Source: CAYNFH01 sp964396385 (GTDB taxonomy: Bacteria > Armatimonadota > Chthonomonadetes > Chthonomonadales > CAJBBX01). Taken from it: DNA of 52,660 bases. Below are positions 24,168 through 32,080 of the stretch, piece by piece. Below the pieces are notes generated by a model. It did not search any database. It was not told the DNA's origin and was given only the letters and a program-made list of their open reading frames with translations. Position 1 is the first letter of the stretch. Each line of letters opens with the position of its first letter. The stretch is taken from contig CAYNFH010000016.1 of assembly GCA_964396385.1 (NCBI GenBank), positions 1 through 52,660 on the forward strand, given 5' to 3'. The position numbers were made by a program, and so were the translations under genes.

Positions 24168-24191
24168 GAAGGCTCTCGAACGAGTTATCGG

Positions 24192-24293
24192 AGATGATGG
24201 CTGGAGTGATGGAGTGTTGGAGTACTGGGGTCTGGGATCCGGATCCGGGACATCACTCCACTACTCCATCGCCCCAGTGCTCCAACGCCATTG
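24192..24293. repeat. Tandem-arm palindrome between mpg and the DUF92 gene
   Basis: GGAGTGATGGAGTGTTGGAG units, core GGGATCCGGATCCGGGAC, and complementary CACTCCACTACTCCATC units. Confidence 0.8.
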
Positions 24294-24305
24294 GTCGACA
24301 CCCGC

Positions 24306-24887
24306 CTACTTCCGTGACACATACGGACTTCCAGCTACATAGTACCGCCAGGGCCGCTCCGCCGCCTTGGAGATGCCTACGCGCGTGGTCTCCACAATAA
24401 ATGCAGGTGGGGCCGTCCCAGCATTCACAACAAGCTCAGAGTCCGTAAGGTCGGCGCCATTGATAGCGCCTATGATACCCAGAGCCGCGCAGAGGTTGCC
24501 GGGACCCTTGCACAGGCGGCGCTCATCCTGGATCCCTCTGTTGCGGCGCATCTTGTCGATTCCCGCCAGCGGCTGGAGCGCGCGGATAAGGACCGCTTCG
24601 CCCACGCCGGACTGGCCCGTGACCGCGTTCACACACCAGTGAGCGCCGTAGATGCGGTAGACGTAAGCGCGGCCCGGCGGGCCGAACATAACGGAGTTCC
24701 GTTCGGTGGGACCGCGAAAGGCGTGGTTGGCCGGGTCATCCGGACCGTAGGCCTCGGTCTCCACAATGACTCCGGACAGATCCCCGTCTTCCGTACGGTG
24801 AACCAGCACGCAGCCCAGCAGCTCCCGCGCCACCAGGCTGGTCTCCCGGGCGTAGAAGGAGCGGGGCAGGACCGGATAAGATCCCAC
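24306..24887 (-). CDS. mpg: DNA-3-methyladenine glycosylase
   Basis: Base-excision repair glycosylase of the AAG/MPG fold, removing alkylated purines. It has 193 residues, the normal bacterial length. Diagnostic stretches are LPRSFYARETSLVARELLG, the catalytic VETEAYGPDDPANHAFRGPT (general base Glu), MFGPPGRAYVYRIYG, and GPGNLCAALGI. The start is GTG at 24887, directly adjoining the C-rich arm of the palindrome; no Shine-Dalgarno is visible. Confidence 0.95.
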   Translation of the reverse strand: MGSYPVLPRSFYARETSLVARELLGCVLVHRTEDGDLSGVIVETEAYGPDDPANHAFRGPTERNSVMFGPPGRAYVYRIYGAHWCVNAVTGQSGVGEAVLIRALQPLAGIDKMRRNRGIQDERRLCKGPGNLCAALGIIGAINGADLTDSELVVNAGTAPPAFIVETTRVGISKAAERPWRYYVAGSPYVSRK

Positions 24888-24963
24888 GGGTGTTCAGGTG
24901 TTCAGGTGTTCAGGTGTTCAGGTGTTCAGGTGTTCAGGATGCCCGTGTTGAACACCTGAACAC
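24888..24963. repeat. GTGTTCAG palindrome between the hydrolase and mpg
   Basis: Seven GGTGTTCA units in a row (24893-24938), a short centre GATGCCCGTGTTG, and a complementary AACACCTGAACACC arm. On the coding strand it runs from the hydrolase stop (24964-24966) to the mpg start. Confidence 0.92.
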
Positions 24964-25851
24964 CTATCCTTTCAGGTACTTCCCAAACCAGCCCAAGGTC
25001 CGCTGCCAAGCCTCGCGGGCCGCGTCGGCGTGGTAGCTCTCGCGGGTGTCGTTGTTGAAGGCGTGGCCGGCGCCGGGATAGACGTACTGCTCCGCCGTCT
25101 TGCCGTGGCTGCCCAACGCGTCCCGGTATGCAGCCACATCGGCTACGGGGATGCTCTGGTCCGTCGCGCCGAAGTGGCCCTGCAGTGGCGCCTGGACCCT
25201 TTCGACCAGGTCTATAGGGCCGGCGGGCTGGTTCTGGGTCTTCTCCGCCTGCCGGATGCGGCCGTAGTACGCCACCGCAGCATCCAGGCCGGAGACCTCC
25301 GAGGCGGCCAGCATGGAGACGCGCCCGCCCCAGCAGAATCCCACCACTCCCACCTTTCCATTCGACTCGGCTTTACCCCGCAGGTAGTCAGCCGCCGCGC
25401 GGATGTCGTCCATGAGCTGGGCATCTGGAATACGCGCCACCCAGGCCCTCAGGGGCTCGAAACCGCCGGATATGGACGGCGGCTGTCCTTCCCGGCTGAA
25501 GAAATTGACGGCCAGCCCATCGTAACCGGCCTGCGCAGCCCTGCACGCAACGTCGCGGATGTGGTCGGTGAGGCCGAAGATCTCATGGATTACGATCACT
25601 CCTCCTCGCTGCCCCCCGGTCTTTGGGCGGCAAAGGAACCCGCTCACCTGCTGTCCTCGGCTCTCGAAGCGAACCTCATCGTGGACGAGATTCGTGTCAT
25701 CCAGGGCGTGCGGCAGCGAGTCCTGCTTCATGGCCTCCGGCCCGAGAAAGGCGGCAACCAGGGTGCTCATATTCATCCTCTCGACGAACCGTCTGCGAGT
25801 TACGTGATCCAACTCCGGGTCCAAGCCCGGATCGATGTCCCGCTCGGTCAT
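24964..25851 (-). CDS. Dienelactone hydrolase family protein
   Basis: A 295-residue alpha/beta hydrolase. The triad can be placed: Cys in VVGFCWGGRVSM (nucleophile position), Asp in GATDQSIPVADV region, His in GAGHAFNND. Residues 95-130 have VIVIHEIFGLTDHIRDVACR, typical of DLH. The N-terminal 60 residues (DHVTRRRFVERMNMSTLVAAF) resemble a weak Tat-like signal or tail seen in longer members. The ATG at 25851 has AAGGAGAT upstream. Natural substrate unknown. Confidence 0.9.
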   Translation of the reverse strand: MTERDIDPGLDPELDHVTRRRFVERMNMSTLVAAFLGPEAMKQDSLPHALDDTNLVHDEVRFESRGQQVSGFLCRPKTGGQRGGVIVIHEIFGLTDHIRDVACRAAQAGYDGLAVNFFSREGQPPSISGGFEPLRAWVARIPDAQLMDDIRAAADYLRGKAESNGKVGVVGFCWGGRVSMLAASEVSGLDAAVAYYGRIRQAEKTQNQPAGPIDLVERVQAPLQGHFGATDQSIPVADVAAYRDALGSHGKTAEQYVYPGAGHAFNNDTRESYHADAAREAWQRTLGWFGKYLKG

Positions 25852-25876
25852 GGCATCTCCTTTGGAGTACGAGAGT

Positions 25877-25917
25877 TCGGGATCCCGCATACACCCATAC
25901 CCCCACACTCCCACACC
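25877..25917. repeat. Single-arm element between the MBL hydrolase and the dienelactone hydrolase
   Basis: CGGGATCCCGC followed by ATACACCCATACCCCCACAC units. Only one arm is present next to the MBL gene stop. Confidence 0.65.
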
Positions 25918-25920
25918 GTT

Positions 25921-26826
25921 CTACCCGGTCTCCCCCGCCCCCTTCCACACAGCGTGGGTGAAGAGGTCCTCGTACAGCCGGCCGGGCAGCGCCACGCTCA
26001 CTGGGCATGCAATCCGCATCGCCGAGCACCGCTCCCGCACGCGCGAGAGCACCTCATCGTCCTCGTAGCGGCGGGAGACGTGGTAGAGGCCCAGCCGGCC
26101 AACACCGGAGGCGGCGGCAAGCTCCAGCACTTCGTCCAGGCACGAATGGGGATGTCCGCGCTCGCTCATCGCGCACCGCTCATCCATATCCAGGAACGTG
26201 CATTCGTGGAGCAGCACACGGCTGCCGCGATAGGTCTCCGGAGGAAGAGGCATGGTGTCGCCGGTCACGGTGAGCAGGATATCCTCCACCGATTCCGTCA
26301 GGAACTCCCGGCCGTGTTTCAGGCGCAGCGCGTCTAGCTCCGACTGGGGGAGTCCGCGCAGCTCCACCTTCACCTTGTCCACGTAGCGCACCACCTGGTA
26401 GCCGAGGCTTCTCACTCGAGGCGGTTCTATCGCCGGATAGTGGTCGGTCTCGAAGCCCCGCAGCAGGTGACGCTCGGGCTCGATAGGAAGCGGATCCCCG
26501 ACGCCCATGGGACGCCACGCCACCTTCCCGGTAGAGCGGGCATCGAAGCTGGAGAGAAATCCCGCGAGCGCGTGTCCGGACCCGCTTGCCTCCGGGAACA
26601 CGGTGACAAAGTCTCCCGCCCCGCCCCGCAGGTTGAGAAGCTGCATCAGTCCGGCACAGTGGTCCCGGTGCGTGTGGGTGATCGCCGCCACCCGGATCTT
26701 GTGGATCTTGCTGTCCAGCATGGCGCACACGCCGTCCCCCGCGTCGAATAGGATCCGGTGCGTCTCGTCAAACACCCAGGTGGAGACGAGCGGGGTGGAA
26801 AAGACGGTTAGACGTGGGGGATCCAT
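25921..26826 (-). CDS. Metallo-beta-lactamase fold hydrolase (ribonuclease Z-like)
   Basis: A 301-residue MBL-fold enzyme. The zinc motif HTHRDHCAGL lies at residues 48-58, with the acidic partner in LLFDAGDGVCAML before it, and later ligands in VTGDTMPLP, LLHECTFLD and YHVSRRYEDDE. The pattern resembles RNase Z, which matures tRNA 3-prime ends, but the RNase Z long exosite arm is not evident, so a broader MBL hydrolase is equally possible. The ATG at 26826 was chosen because a longer reading (to 26886) would translate the palindrome. Confidence 0.75.
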   Translation of the reverse strand: MDPPRLTVFSTPLVSTWVFDETHRILFDAGDGVCAMLDSKIHKIRVAAITHTHRDHCAGLMQLLNLRGGAGDFVTVFPEASGSGHALAGFLSSFDARSTGKVAWRPMGVGDPLPIEPERHLLRGFETDHYPAIEPPRVRSLGYQVVRYVDKVKVELRGLPQSELDALRLKHGREFLTESVEDILLTVTGDTMPLPPETYRGSRVLLHECTFLDMDERCAMSERGHPHSCLDEVLELAAASGVGRLGLYHVSRRYEDDEVLSRVRERCSAMRIACPVSVALPGRLYEDLFTHAVWKGAGETG

Positions 26827-26833
26827 ACTACTG

Positions 26834-26893
26834 TATGGGAGTGTGGGAGTGTGGGGGTATGGGAGTAGTTGCACCCACACTCCCACACTCCCA
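26834..26893. repeat. GGGAGTGT palindrome between recO and the MBL gene
   Basis: GGGAGTGTGGGAGTGTGGGG pairs with CACCCACACTCCCACACTCC across a short GGAGTAGTTG loop. It lies just before the MBL ATG and just after the recO stop. Confidence 0.88.
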
Positions 26894-26902
26894 GACGGCC
26901 TT

Positions 26903-27658
26903 TCATGCCGTCATTCGGAGCATGTCCAGGAATTCGGCGCTGCGGAGGTCGCGCTCCGTTCGGTAGCGGATATACCAGCGGAGGCATTTGTCCACCTCGC
27001 GAAAGGCGCGCGGATCAGGGGCCATTGCGACGAGCTGCTCCGGCTCCGCGTCCAGGAGTCTGCGCATGATATCCAGCGCGCCGGAACTGAGCGGGATGGC
27101 GTCATCCACCGCGTAACGGTCGGCCGAGCAGAGCGCTCCTCCCAGAGAGGGGCTGAAGGAGATGCGCCGCTGCTCCAGCTCCCCGCCGCACTTCACGCAC
27201 CGGTCAAGCTCCGGCCGGTACCCGCGCTCCGCCAGAAGCCGCAGCTCGAAGCTATGGACTACTACGTCCGGATGCTCCGTGGCGCGCTGGAGCAGATACA
27301 GGGCGGAGAGAAGCAGGTCGAACACCTCCTGATTGGGCTCCCGCTCCTCCATCAGCCGGTCCACCAGCTCGCACAGGTAGGATGCCCGCGCCAGGCTGGA
27401 AAGGTCGTTCCTGAGCGCGGGGAAGGACTCCCGGATCTCGCACTGGGACACGATGTCCAGCGTTCGCCCTACGGCCAGGAGCATCCGTGAAAACGTGAAC
27501 AGTTCCGTCGCGCCGCTCAGCTTGCTCGTGCCGCGGCGCGCGCCTTTAGCCACCGCATCGACTTTGCCGGCCTCACGCGTGAGCAGCCGGAGGATCTTGT
27601 CGGTCTCTCCCAGGTCCGTCCGCCGGAGGACAATGGCGTTGACTTTGTAAACGGGCAT
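26903..27658 (-). CDS. recO: DNA repair protein RecO
   Basis: Recombination mediator of the RecF pathway; anneals single strands and helps load RecA. It has 251 residues. The OB-fold N-terminus shows VNAIVLRRTDLGETDKILRL and KGARRGTSKLSG, and a zinc cluster lies near residue 150 (CVKCGG ... GALC). The ATG at 27658 abuts the C-rich arm of the palindrome with no visible ribosome site. Confidence 0.93.
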   Translation of the reverse strand: MPVYKVNAIVLRRTDLGETDKILRLLTREAGKVDAVAKGARRGTSKLSGATELFTFSRMLLAVGRTLDIVSQCEIRESFPALRNDLSSLARASYLCELVDRLMEEREPNQEVFDLLLSALYLLQRATEHPDVVVHSFELRLLAERGYRPELDRCVKCGGELEQRRISFSPSLGGALCSADRYAVDDAIPLSSGALDIMRRLLDAEPEQLVAMAPDPRAFREVDKCLRWYIRYRTERDLRSAEFLDMLRMTA

Positions 27659-27660
27659 GC

Positions 27661-27798
27661 TGGTTGATGTTTGATGGCTGGTGGTTGATGGTTGATGGAC
27701 CGGATCGTGCTTGTTCGTACCGAGTAGGAACGCCGATCCAATTTCGCTCGCTCCCGCAACCCGACTGCGCAGGTTCTCTGACCATCAACCATCAACTA
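27661..27798. repeat. GGTTGAT palindrome between trpA and recO
   Basis: GGTTGATGTTTGATGGCTGG and GGTTGATGGTTGATGG units, core GACCGGATCG, a 70-base middle, and complementary ACCATCAACCATCAACTATC units reaching the trpA stop. It fills the whole gap. Confidence 0.88.
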
Positions 27799-28602
27799 TC
27801 AACTCGCTTTTCTCGTTGCTTCCTTCAATCCGGCGGCAAAGCGCCGCACCTCCTCGAAGAGTGGCGGACCTTCGCCGCTGCGGGCGATCAGGTCCACGAG
27901 GGCGCTGCCTACCACCACCCCATCCGCGAACTCCCCGATCCACCGGACGTGCTCAGGCCGGGAGATCCCGAACCCCACACAGACCGGAACGGATGCCCTG
28001 TCCTTTACACGGCCCACGAAGTCGCGGAGTTCCTCCGGTACGTCCTGCCGTGCGCCAGTCACACCGGTGCGGGAAACGCAGTAGATAAATCCTGTGGAGA
28101 TACGGCAGACAACCTCGATCCGCGCGTCCGTACTGGTCGGGGCCAGGAGAAAGACTGTATCGAGCTGCCGCTCGCGGGCCGCTGCGATCCACTCCCCCGC
28201 CTCTTCCGGGGTAAGGTCCGTCTGAATGACGCCATCTGCCCCAGCCGCAGCCGCGTCCGCGGCGAAGCGACGGACGCCGTACCGCAGCGTGGGGTTGTAG
28301 TAAGTCATGAGCACGATGGGGATCTCGGAATCGCGCCGGATGCGCCGCACCACCTCCAGCACGTCCACCGTCCTTGTCCCGCCCGCCAGCGACCGCTGGC
28401 CGGAAGCCTGGATGCTGGGACCGTCCGCCAGCGGATCGCTGAAGGGCACGCCCAGCTCAATGGCGTCCACGCCCGCTACGTCGAGCGCGCGCGCGATCTG
28501 CACCGTGGCGTCCAGCGACGGGTCGCCGGCCATAATGTAGCAGCCCAGCGCCCTCTCCCCACGCGCCTTCAAGGTGGACAGTCTATCTGACAGTCGAGTC
28601 AT
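27799..28602 (-). CDS. trpA: Tryptophan synthase alpha chain
   Basis: Splits indole-3-glycerol phosphate to indole and glyceraldehyde-3-phosphate in the last step of tryptophan synthesis, in complex with TrpB. It has 267 residues. The catalytic Glu lies in DAIELGVPFSDPLADGP (near 48-60), and further motifs are VLMTYYNP and QTDLTPEEAGEW, with the phosphate loop around VGFGISRPEHV and VVVGSALVDLI. The start is ATG 28602, 25 bases after the repeat at 28610-28746 and without a good Shine-Dalgarno. Confidence 0.97.
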   Translation of the reverse strand: MTRLSDRLSTLKARGERALGCYIMAGDPSLDATVQIARALDVAGVDAIELGVPFSDPLADGPSIQASGQRSLAGGTRTVDVLEVVRRIRRDSEIPIVLMTYYNPTLRYGVRRFAADAAAAGADGVIQTDLTPEEAGEWIAAARERQLDTVFLLAPTSTDARIEVVCRISTGFIYCVSRTGVTGARQDVPEELRDFVGRVKDRASVPVCVGFGISRPEHVRWIGEFADGVVVGSALVDLIARSGEGPPLFEEVRRFAAGLKEATRKAS

Positions 28603-28609
28603 TGGATTG

Positions 28610-28746
28610 ATGTAGGGGCGGCCCTGATCGTGAACAGGTTACAGGTTACGGGTTTTGGGTTACAGAGGAAGGCGAAGTGAGTACGTCCTTGCGTTACTGC
28701 GTACTCACCCGTTCTCCCTTGCAATCTCTCCCCTAAGACCTGTAAC
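28610..28746. repeat. GGTTACA nested palindrome between trpB and trpA
   Basis: ACAGGTTACAGGTTACGGGT at one end pairs with CCTGTAACC at the trpB stop. Inside is a second hairpin: GTGAGTACGTCC and GCGTACTCAC. A GTAGGGGCGGCCCTG palindrome, also seen at 8449, lies at 28613-28627. Confidence 0.85.
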
Positions 28747-29955
28747 CTAGACCGTAATGTTCAGCTCGCGCGCGGCGGTCTCCACGTCCTTATCGCCGCG
28801 ACCGGAGAGGTTGATAACCACGACGGAATCGCGGGAGAAGGTGTGGGCGATCTTCTTCAGGTGGGCGAACGCGTGGGAGGACTCCAATGCCGGAATCAGC
28901 CCCTCGGTGTGGGAGAGCATCTTGAAGCCAGCCAGCGCCTCCTCGTCCGTGATACAAACGTACTCCGCCCGGCCGCTATCCTTCAGATAGCTGTGCTCTG
29001 GCCCGACGCCAGGGTAATCCAGACCGGCCGAGATGGAGTGTGACGGCGCCACCTGCCCGTCCGCGTCCTGGAGCAGGTAGCTCTTGCTGCCGTGCAGCAC
29101 TCCCGGGCTCCCCGCCGAAAGGGTGGCGCAGTGCTCGCCGGTGGGGATTCCACGGCCCGCCGCCTCCACCCCAATGAGCCGCACGCCGGCGTCCCCTACA
29201 AACGGATAGAAGATGCCCATGGCGTTGGATCCGCCCCCAACACAGGCGATTACCGCGTCCGGGAGCCGGCCCTCGAGCTCTAGAATCTGCGCCCGGGCCT
29301 CTCGCCCGATGACCGACTGAAAGTCCCGCACGATCATCGGATACGGGTGGGGTCCCACTACGGAGCCGATGATGTAGTGAGTATTGCGGACGTTGGTGAC
29401 CCAGTCGCGGATAGCCTCGTTGGTTGCGTCCTTAAGCGTGCGGGTGCCGGAAGTGACAGTGCTTACCTTCGCCCCGAGGAGCTTCATCCGGTACACGTTG
29501 AGCGCCTGCCGGTGCACGTCCTCCTCGCCCATGTAGACTTCGCACTCGAAGCCGAATCGGGCGCAGGCCGTGGCGGTCGCGACGCCGTGCTGGCCCGCGC
29601 CGGTCTCCGCGATGATCCGGGGCTTGCCCATGCGGCGCGCCAGCAGGATCTGGCCGATGGTGTTGTTGATCTTGTGCGCGCCGGTGTGGCAGAGGTCTTC
29701 CCGCTTGATGTAGATTCGGGGCCCGCCCAGCGTCTCCGTCAGCCGCTCTGCGAAGTAGAGCGGCGTGGGCCGGCCGACGTAGTCTCGCATGTAGTAGTCG
29801 AGGTCCGCCCGGAACTTCGGATCCACCTTTGCGCGCGTGTACTCCGCGGCCAGCTCATCGAGCGCCGGGATCAGCGTCTCCGGCACGAACCGTCCCCCAA
29901 ACTCCCCAAAATGGCCCAGCGAGTCCGGGAGAGATCTCATGGGTAACGTTACCAT
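28747..29955 (-). CDS. trpB: Tryptophan synthase beta chain
   Basis: PLP enzyme that joins indole and serine to form tryptophan. It has 402 residues. FGEFGGRFVPETLIPALDEL opens the protein, the PLP lysine is in EDLCHTGAHKINN, and the PLP-phosphate loop is CVGGGSNAMGIFYPF. LLQDADGQVAPSHSISAGLD and the C-terminal INLSGRGDKDV are also diagnostic. The start is ATG 29955, with AGGAGGG seven bases upstream, 12 bases after the DUF3592 gene stop. Confidence 0.98.
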   Translation of the reverse strand: MVTLPMRSLPDSLGHFGEFGGRFVPETLIPALDELAAEYTRAKVDPKFRADLDYYMRDYVGRPTPLYFAERLTETLGGPRIYIKREDLCHTGAHKINNTIGQILLARRMGKPRIIAETGAGQHGVATATACARFGFECEVYMGEEDVHRQALNVYRMKLLGAKVSTVTSGTRTLKDATNEAIRDWVTNVRNTHYIIGSVVGPHPYPMIVRDFQSVIGREARAQILELEGRLPDAVIACVGGGSNAMGIFYPFVGDAGVRLIGVEAAGRGIPTGEHCATLSAGSPGVLHGSKSYLLQDADGQVAPSHSISAGLDYPGVGPEHSYLKDSGRAEYVCITDEEALAGFKMLSHTEGLIPALESSHAFAHLKKIAHTFSRDSVVVINLSGRGDKDVETAARELNITV

Positions 29956-29967
29956 GTGTATGCCCTC

Positions 29968-30489
29968 CTATCTCCGCGCCATCACCGGTCCCTTGGGCTT
30001 CTTCGCGCGCGGCCGTTTGCCAGTTACGTAGGCCCAATAGTATACCGGGAAGCTGCCAATCAAAAGGCTCCAAGCAAGGAACCTCAGCGCACTGGAGTAC
30101 GGGGCCGCGAGCGGAATCGCTCCCTTGGACTGCCCGGTTTCGTCCTGCAACAGGATGGCCTGGGCCCCGTCGATGGCGGCTCTATCCGGATCGTTTGGAA
30201 GGTAATGGATGATCACGTCCTGACCGGTCTTGAGCGAGTCGTACATGCCACCGTCAATCTGGTTAGTGACGCGGTGATTGACGTTCTTGGAGTCTGGAAA
30301 CGTGAACGTCGCCGTATAGGCCATCCGGCCATCGTCGAGGGGCTGGCTGTCCTTCAGCTCCAGGCTGCCGTGCTCCCTTACGCCGCGCTTCTCGATCTCG
30401 CTGCGGCGGCTCGGCAGGTAGAAGAAGAACATAAGCAGGGCTCCCACGGACATGAGACCCGCGAGTACCCAGAATAGTCGGCTAGGCAT
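29968..30489 (-). CDS. DUF3592-like membrane protein
   Basis: A 173-residue protein of the DUF3592 type: a transmembrane helix (LFWVLAGLMSVGALLMFFFY, residues 4-23), an exposed beta domain with SLKTGQDVIIHYLPNDPDRA (the family pattern G-V-xYxPxxP), and a second helix (FLAWSLLIGSFPVYYWAYV, near 135-155), then a basic tail KRPRAKKPKG. Function unknown. It sits between trpF and trpB and is probably co-transcribed with them, without an obvious metabolic link. Confidence 0.75.
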   Translation of the reverse strand: MPSRLFWVLAGLMSVGALLMFFFYLPSRRSEIEKRGVREHGSLELKDSQPLDDGRMAYTATFTFPDSKNVNHRVTNQIDGGMYDSLKTGQDVIIHYLPNDPDRAAIDGAQAILLQDETGQSKGAIPLAAPYSSALRFLAWSLLIGSFPVYYWAYVTGKRPRAKKPKGPVMARR

Positions 30490-30590
30490 ATTCACTACCC
30501 GACGAAGGACGGAGGACGGGAGACGGACGGAGCATGGAATTCCGGACCTCGAACTTCGGACCGCCGTTTCCGTCCGTCCCCCGTCTATCG
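30490..30590. repeat. GGACGGA palindrome between trpF and the DUF3592 gene
   Basis: GACGAAGGACGGAGGACGGG and further GACGGACGGAGC units, core AATTCCGGACCTCG, then GTTTCCGTCCGTCCCCCGTC units that end at the trpF stop (30591-30593). Confidence 0.88.
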
Positions 30591-31226
30591 TCATCCATCA
30601 CTTAGCTGCGCATCCGCACGCTGGACGGCACGGATGAACGCCTTCAGCATGACGTGGTCCTTGCGTGCCGGCTCCGCCTCCACGCCGGAGGAGACGTCTA
30701 CGGCGTATGGCCGCACGGCCGCGATGGCGTCCGCCACGTTATCCGGCGTCAGCCCCCCTGCAAGGATGATCGGCAGCTCGAAACGGCGGCCGATCTCGCG
30801 CGCCAGCTCCCAGTTGAAGGTGTGGCCCGTCCCCCCCAGCATGTCCGCGCTGTACGCGTCCAGCAGCAGCGCGTGGGCGTGAGGGACACACGCGGCGACC
30901 TCGGCGAAGCAGCTCTCATCGCGCACCCGGATGGCGCGGATGTACCGGCGCTCGCCGCTTAGAGACGTGGGGTGCCCTTCGTAGAACTGGACGGCGCCGA
31001 ACAGGCAGTCGCTCAAGTTCTGCTCCGCGTCTTCAATCCGGTGATAAATTGCCACCCGGTCGACAAACGGAGGCAGATCCCACGGCAGAAACAGCGGCTC
31101 GGACTGACGGTACACGTATCGGGGCGACAGCGGCACGAAGTTAAACCCCAGCGCGTGCGCCCCATAATCCACCGCCGCTCGGGCGTCCTCGGCGTTCGTG
31201 ATCCCGCAGATTTTGATCCGGGTCAT
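30591..31226 (-). CDS. trpF: Phosphoribosylanthranilate isomerase
   Basis: Third-step isomerase of tryptophan synthesis, a TIM barrel. It has 211 residues. The catalytic Cys is in TRIKICGITNAEDA at the N-terminus, the catalytic Asp in HALLLDAYSADMLGGTG, and the phosphate-binding C-terminus in LAGGLTPDNV and VDVSSGVEAEPARKD. The ATG at 31226 begins exactly at the conserved region; trpC ends 13 bases upstream, so the two are probably translated together. Confidence 0.97.
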   Translation of the reverse strand: MTRIKICGITNAEDARAAVDYGAHALGFNFVPLSPRYVYRQSEPLFLPWDLPPFVDRVAIYHRIEDAEQNLSDCLFGAVQFYEGHPTSLSGERRYIRAIRVRDESCFAEVAACVPHAHALLLDAYSADMLGGTGHTFNWELAREIGRRFELPIILAGGLTPDNVADAIAAVRPYAVDVSSGVEAEPARKDHVMLKAFIRAVQRADAQLSDG

Positions 31227-31239
31227 GGGAACGCGGTCC

Positions 31240-32019
31240 CTACCGCCCGAGCAGCTCGCGCATCTTAGCGGCGATGTCCGCTTCGCGCATGAGCGATTCA
31301 CCCACGAGGACGGCGTGGACTCCCGCGTCCGCGAGGCGCTCGACATCCGCACGGCGGTTGATGCCGCTCTCGCTCACCACCACGCGTTCCGAGGGAATGC
31401 GAGGCAGAAGGTCCAGGGTGGTCTGCAGGGTCGTACGGAACGTGTGCAGATCGCGGTTGTTGATTCCAATCATGCGGGCCGGCGTGTCCAGCACCTCCTC
31501 CAGCTCTTCCGCGTCGTGCACCTCCACCAATGCGGCCATACCGAGTGTCTCCGCGCAGGTGAGCATGCGCAGCATCTCCGCCCGCGTGAGGGCCGCGGCG
31601 ATCAGGAGGATGGCGTCCGCTCCGGCAGCGCGCGACTCCAGTATCTGATACTCGTCAATGATGAAGTCCTTGCGCAATACGGGCTGTACCACGGCGTCGC
31701 GGACCGCCGGCAGGAACGAAAGGTGGCCCTGGAAGAACGGCTCGTCGGTAAGCACCGAGAGGCACGCCGCGCCACTGTCCGCGTAGATGCGTCCTATCTC
31801 TACCGGCTCGAAGTCTTCCCGGATGGTGCCCTTGGAGGGGGATGCCTTCTTCACCTCGGCGATGAGGCCGGGCGCCGGTGCGGCCAGCAGGGCGGCGGTA
31901 AAGTCGCGAGCGGGAGACGAATCGGCTATCCGTCTCTCCAGCTCACAGGAAGGAAAACGCCGCCTCGCGCAGTCCACTTCCGTGCGCTTGGCGGCCAGTA
32001 TCTCGCTGAGTACGCTCAT
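31240..32019 (-). CDS. trpC: Indole-3-glycerol phosphate synthase
   Basis: Closes the indole ring in the tryptophan pathway. It has 259 residues. Signatures are the N-terminal SEILAAKRTEVDCARRR, LIAEVKKASPSKG (catalytic Lys), LRKDFIIDEYQILESRAAGA, INNRDLHTF and VVSESGINRRADVERL, and it ends in VGESLMREADI. The ATG at 32019 follows a palindrome with only AAAATAC in between, so there is no Shine-Dalgarno; longer readings translate the repeat. Confidence 0.98.
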   Translation of the reverse strand: MSVLSEILAAKRTEVDCARRRFPSCELERRIADSSPARDFTAALLAAPAPGLIAEVKKASPSKGTIREDFEPVEIGRIYADSGAACLSVLTDEPFFQGHLSFLPAVRDAVVQPVLRKDFIIDEYQILESRAAGADAILLIAAALTRAEMLRMLTCAETLGMAALVEVHDAEELEEVLDTPARMIGINNRDLHTFRTTLQTTLDLLPRIPSERVVVSESGINRRADVERLADAGVHAVLVGESLMREADIAAKMRELLGR

Positions 32020-32028
32020 GTATTTTGG

Positions 32029-32080
32029 TGAGAGGTGAGAGGTGAGAGGGTCCGGATCCGGCTCACCTCTCACCTCTCAC
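32029..32080. repeat. GGTGAGA palindrome between trpD and trpC (clearest copy)
   Basis: Three GGTGAGA units, core GGTCCGGATCCGGC, three complementary TCTCACC units. It begins immediately beside the trpD stop (32081-32083) and ends 10 bases before the trpC ATG, so the predicted hairpin bridges stop and start. Confidence 0.95.

Noticed and set aside
24888..24963. Possible CRISPR array from the many short direct repeats
   Set aside because: Units are 7-8 bases with no spacers between them and the opposite arm is the reverse complement; no cas genes nearby. It is a tandem-arm palindrome.
25030..26337. Plus-strand reading frame of 435 codons
   Set aside because: Antisense to the dienelactone hydrolase and MBL genes.
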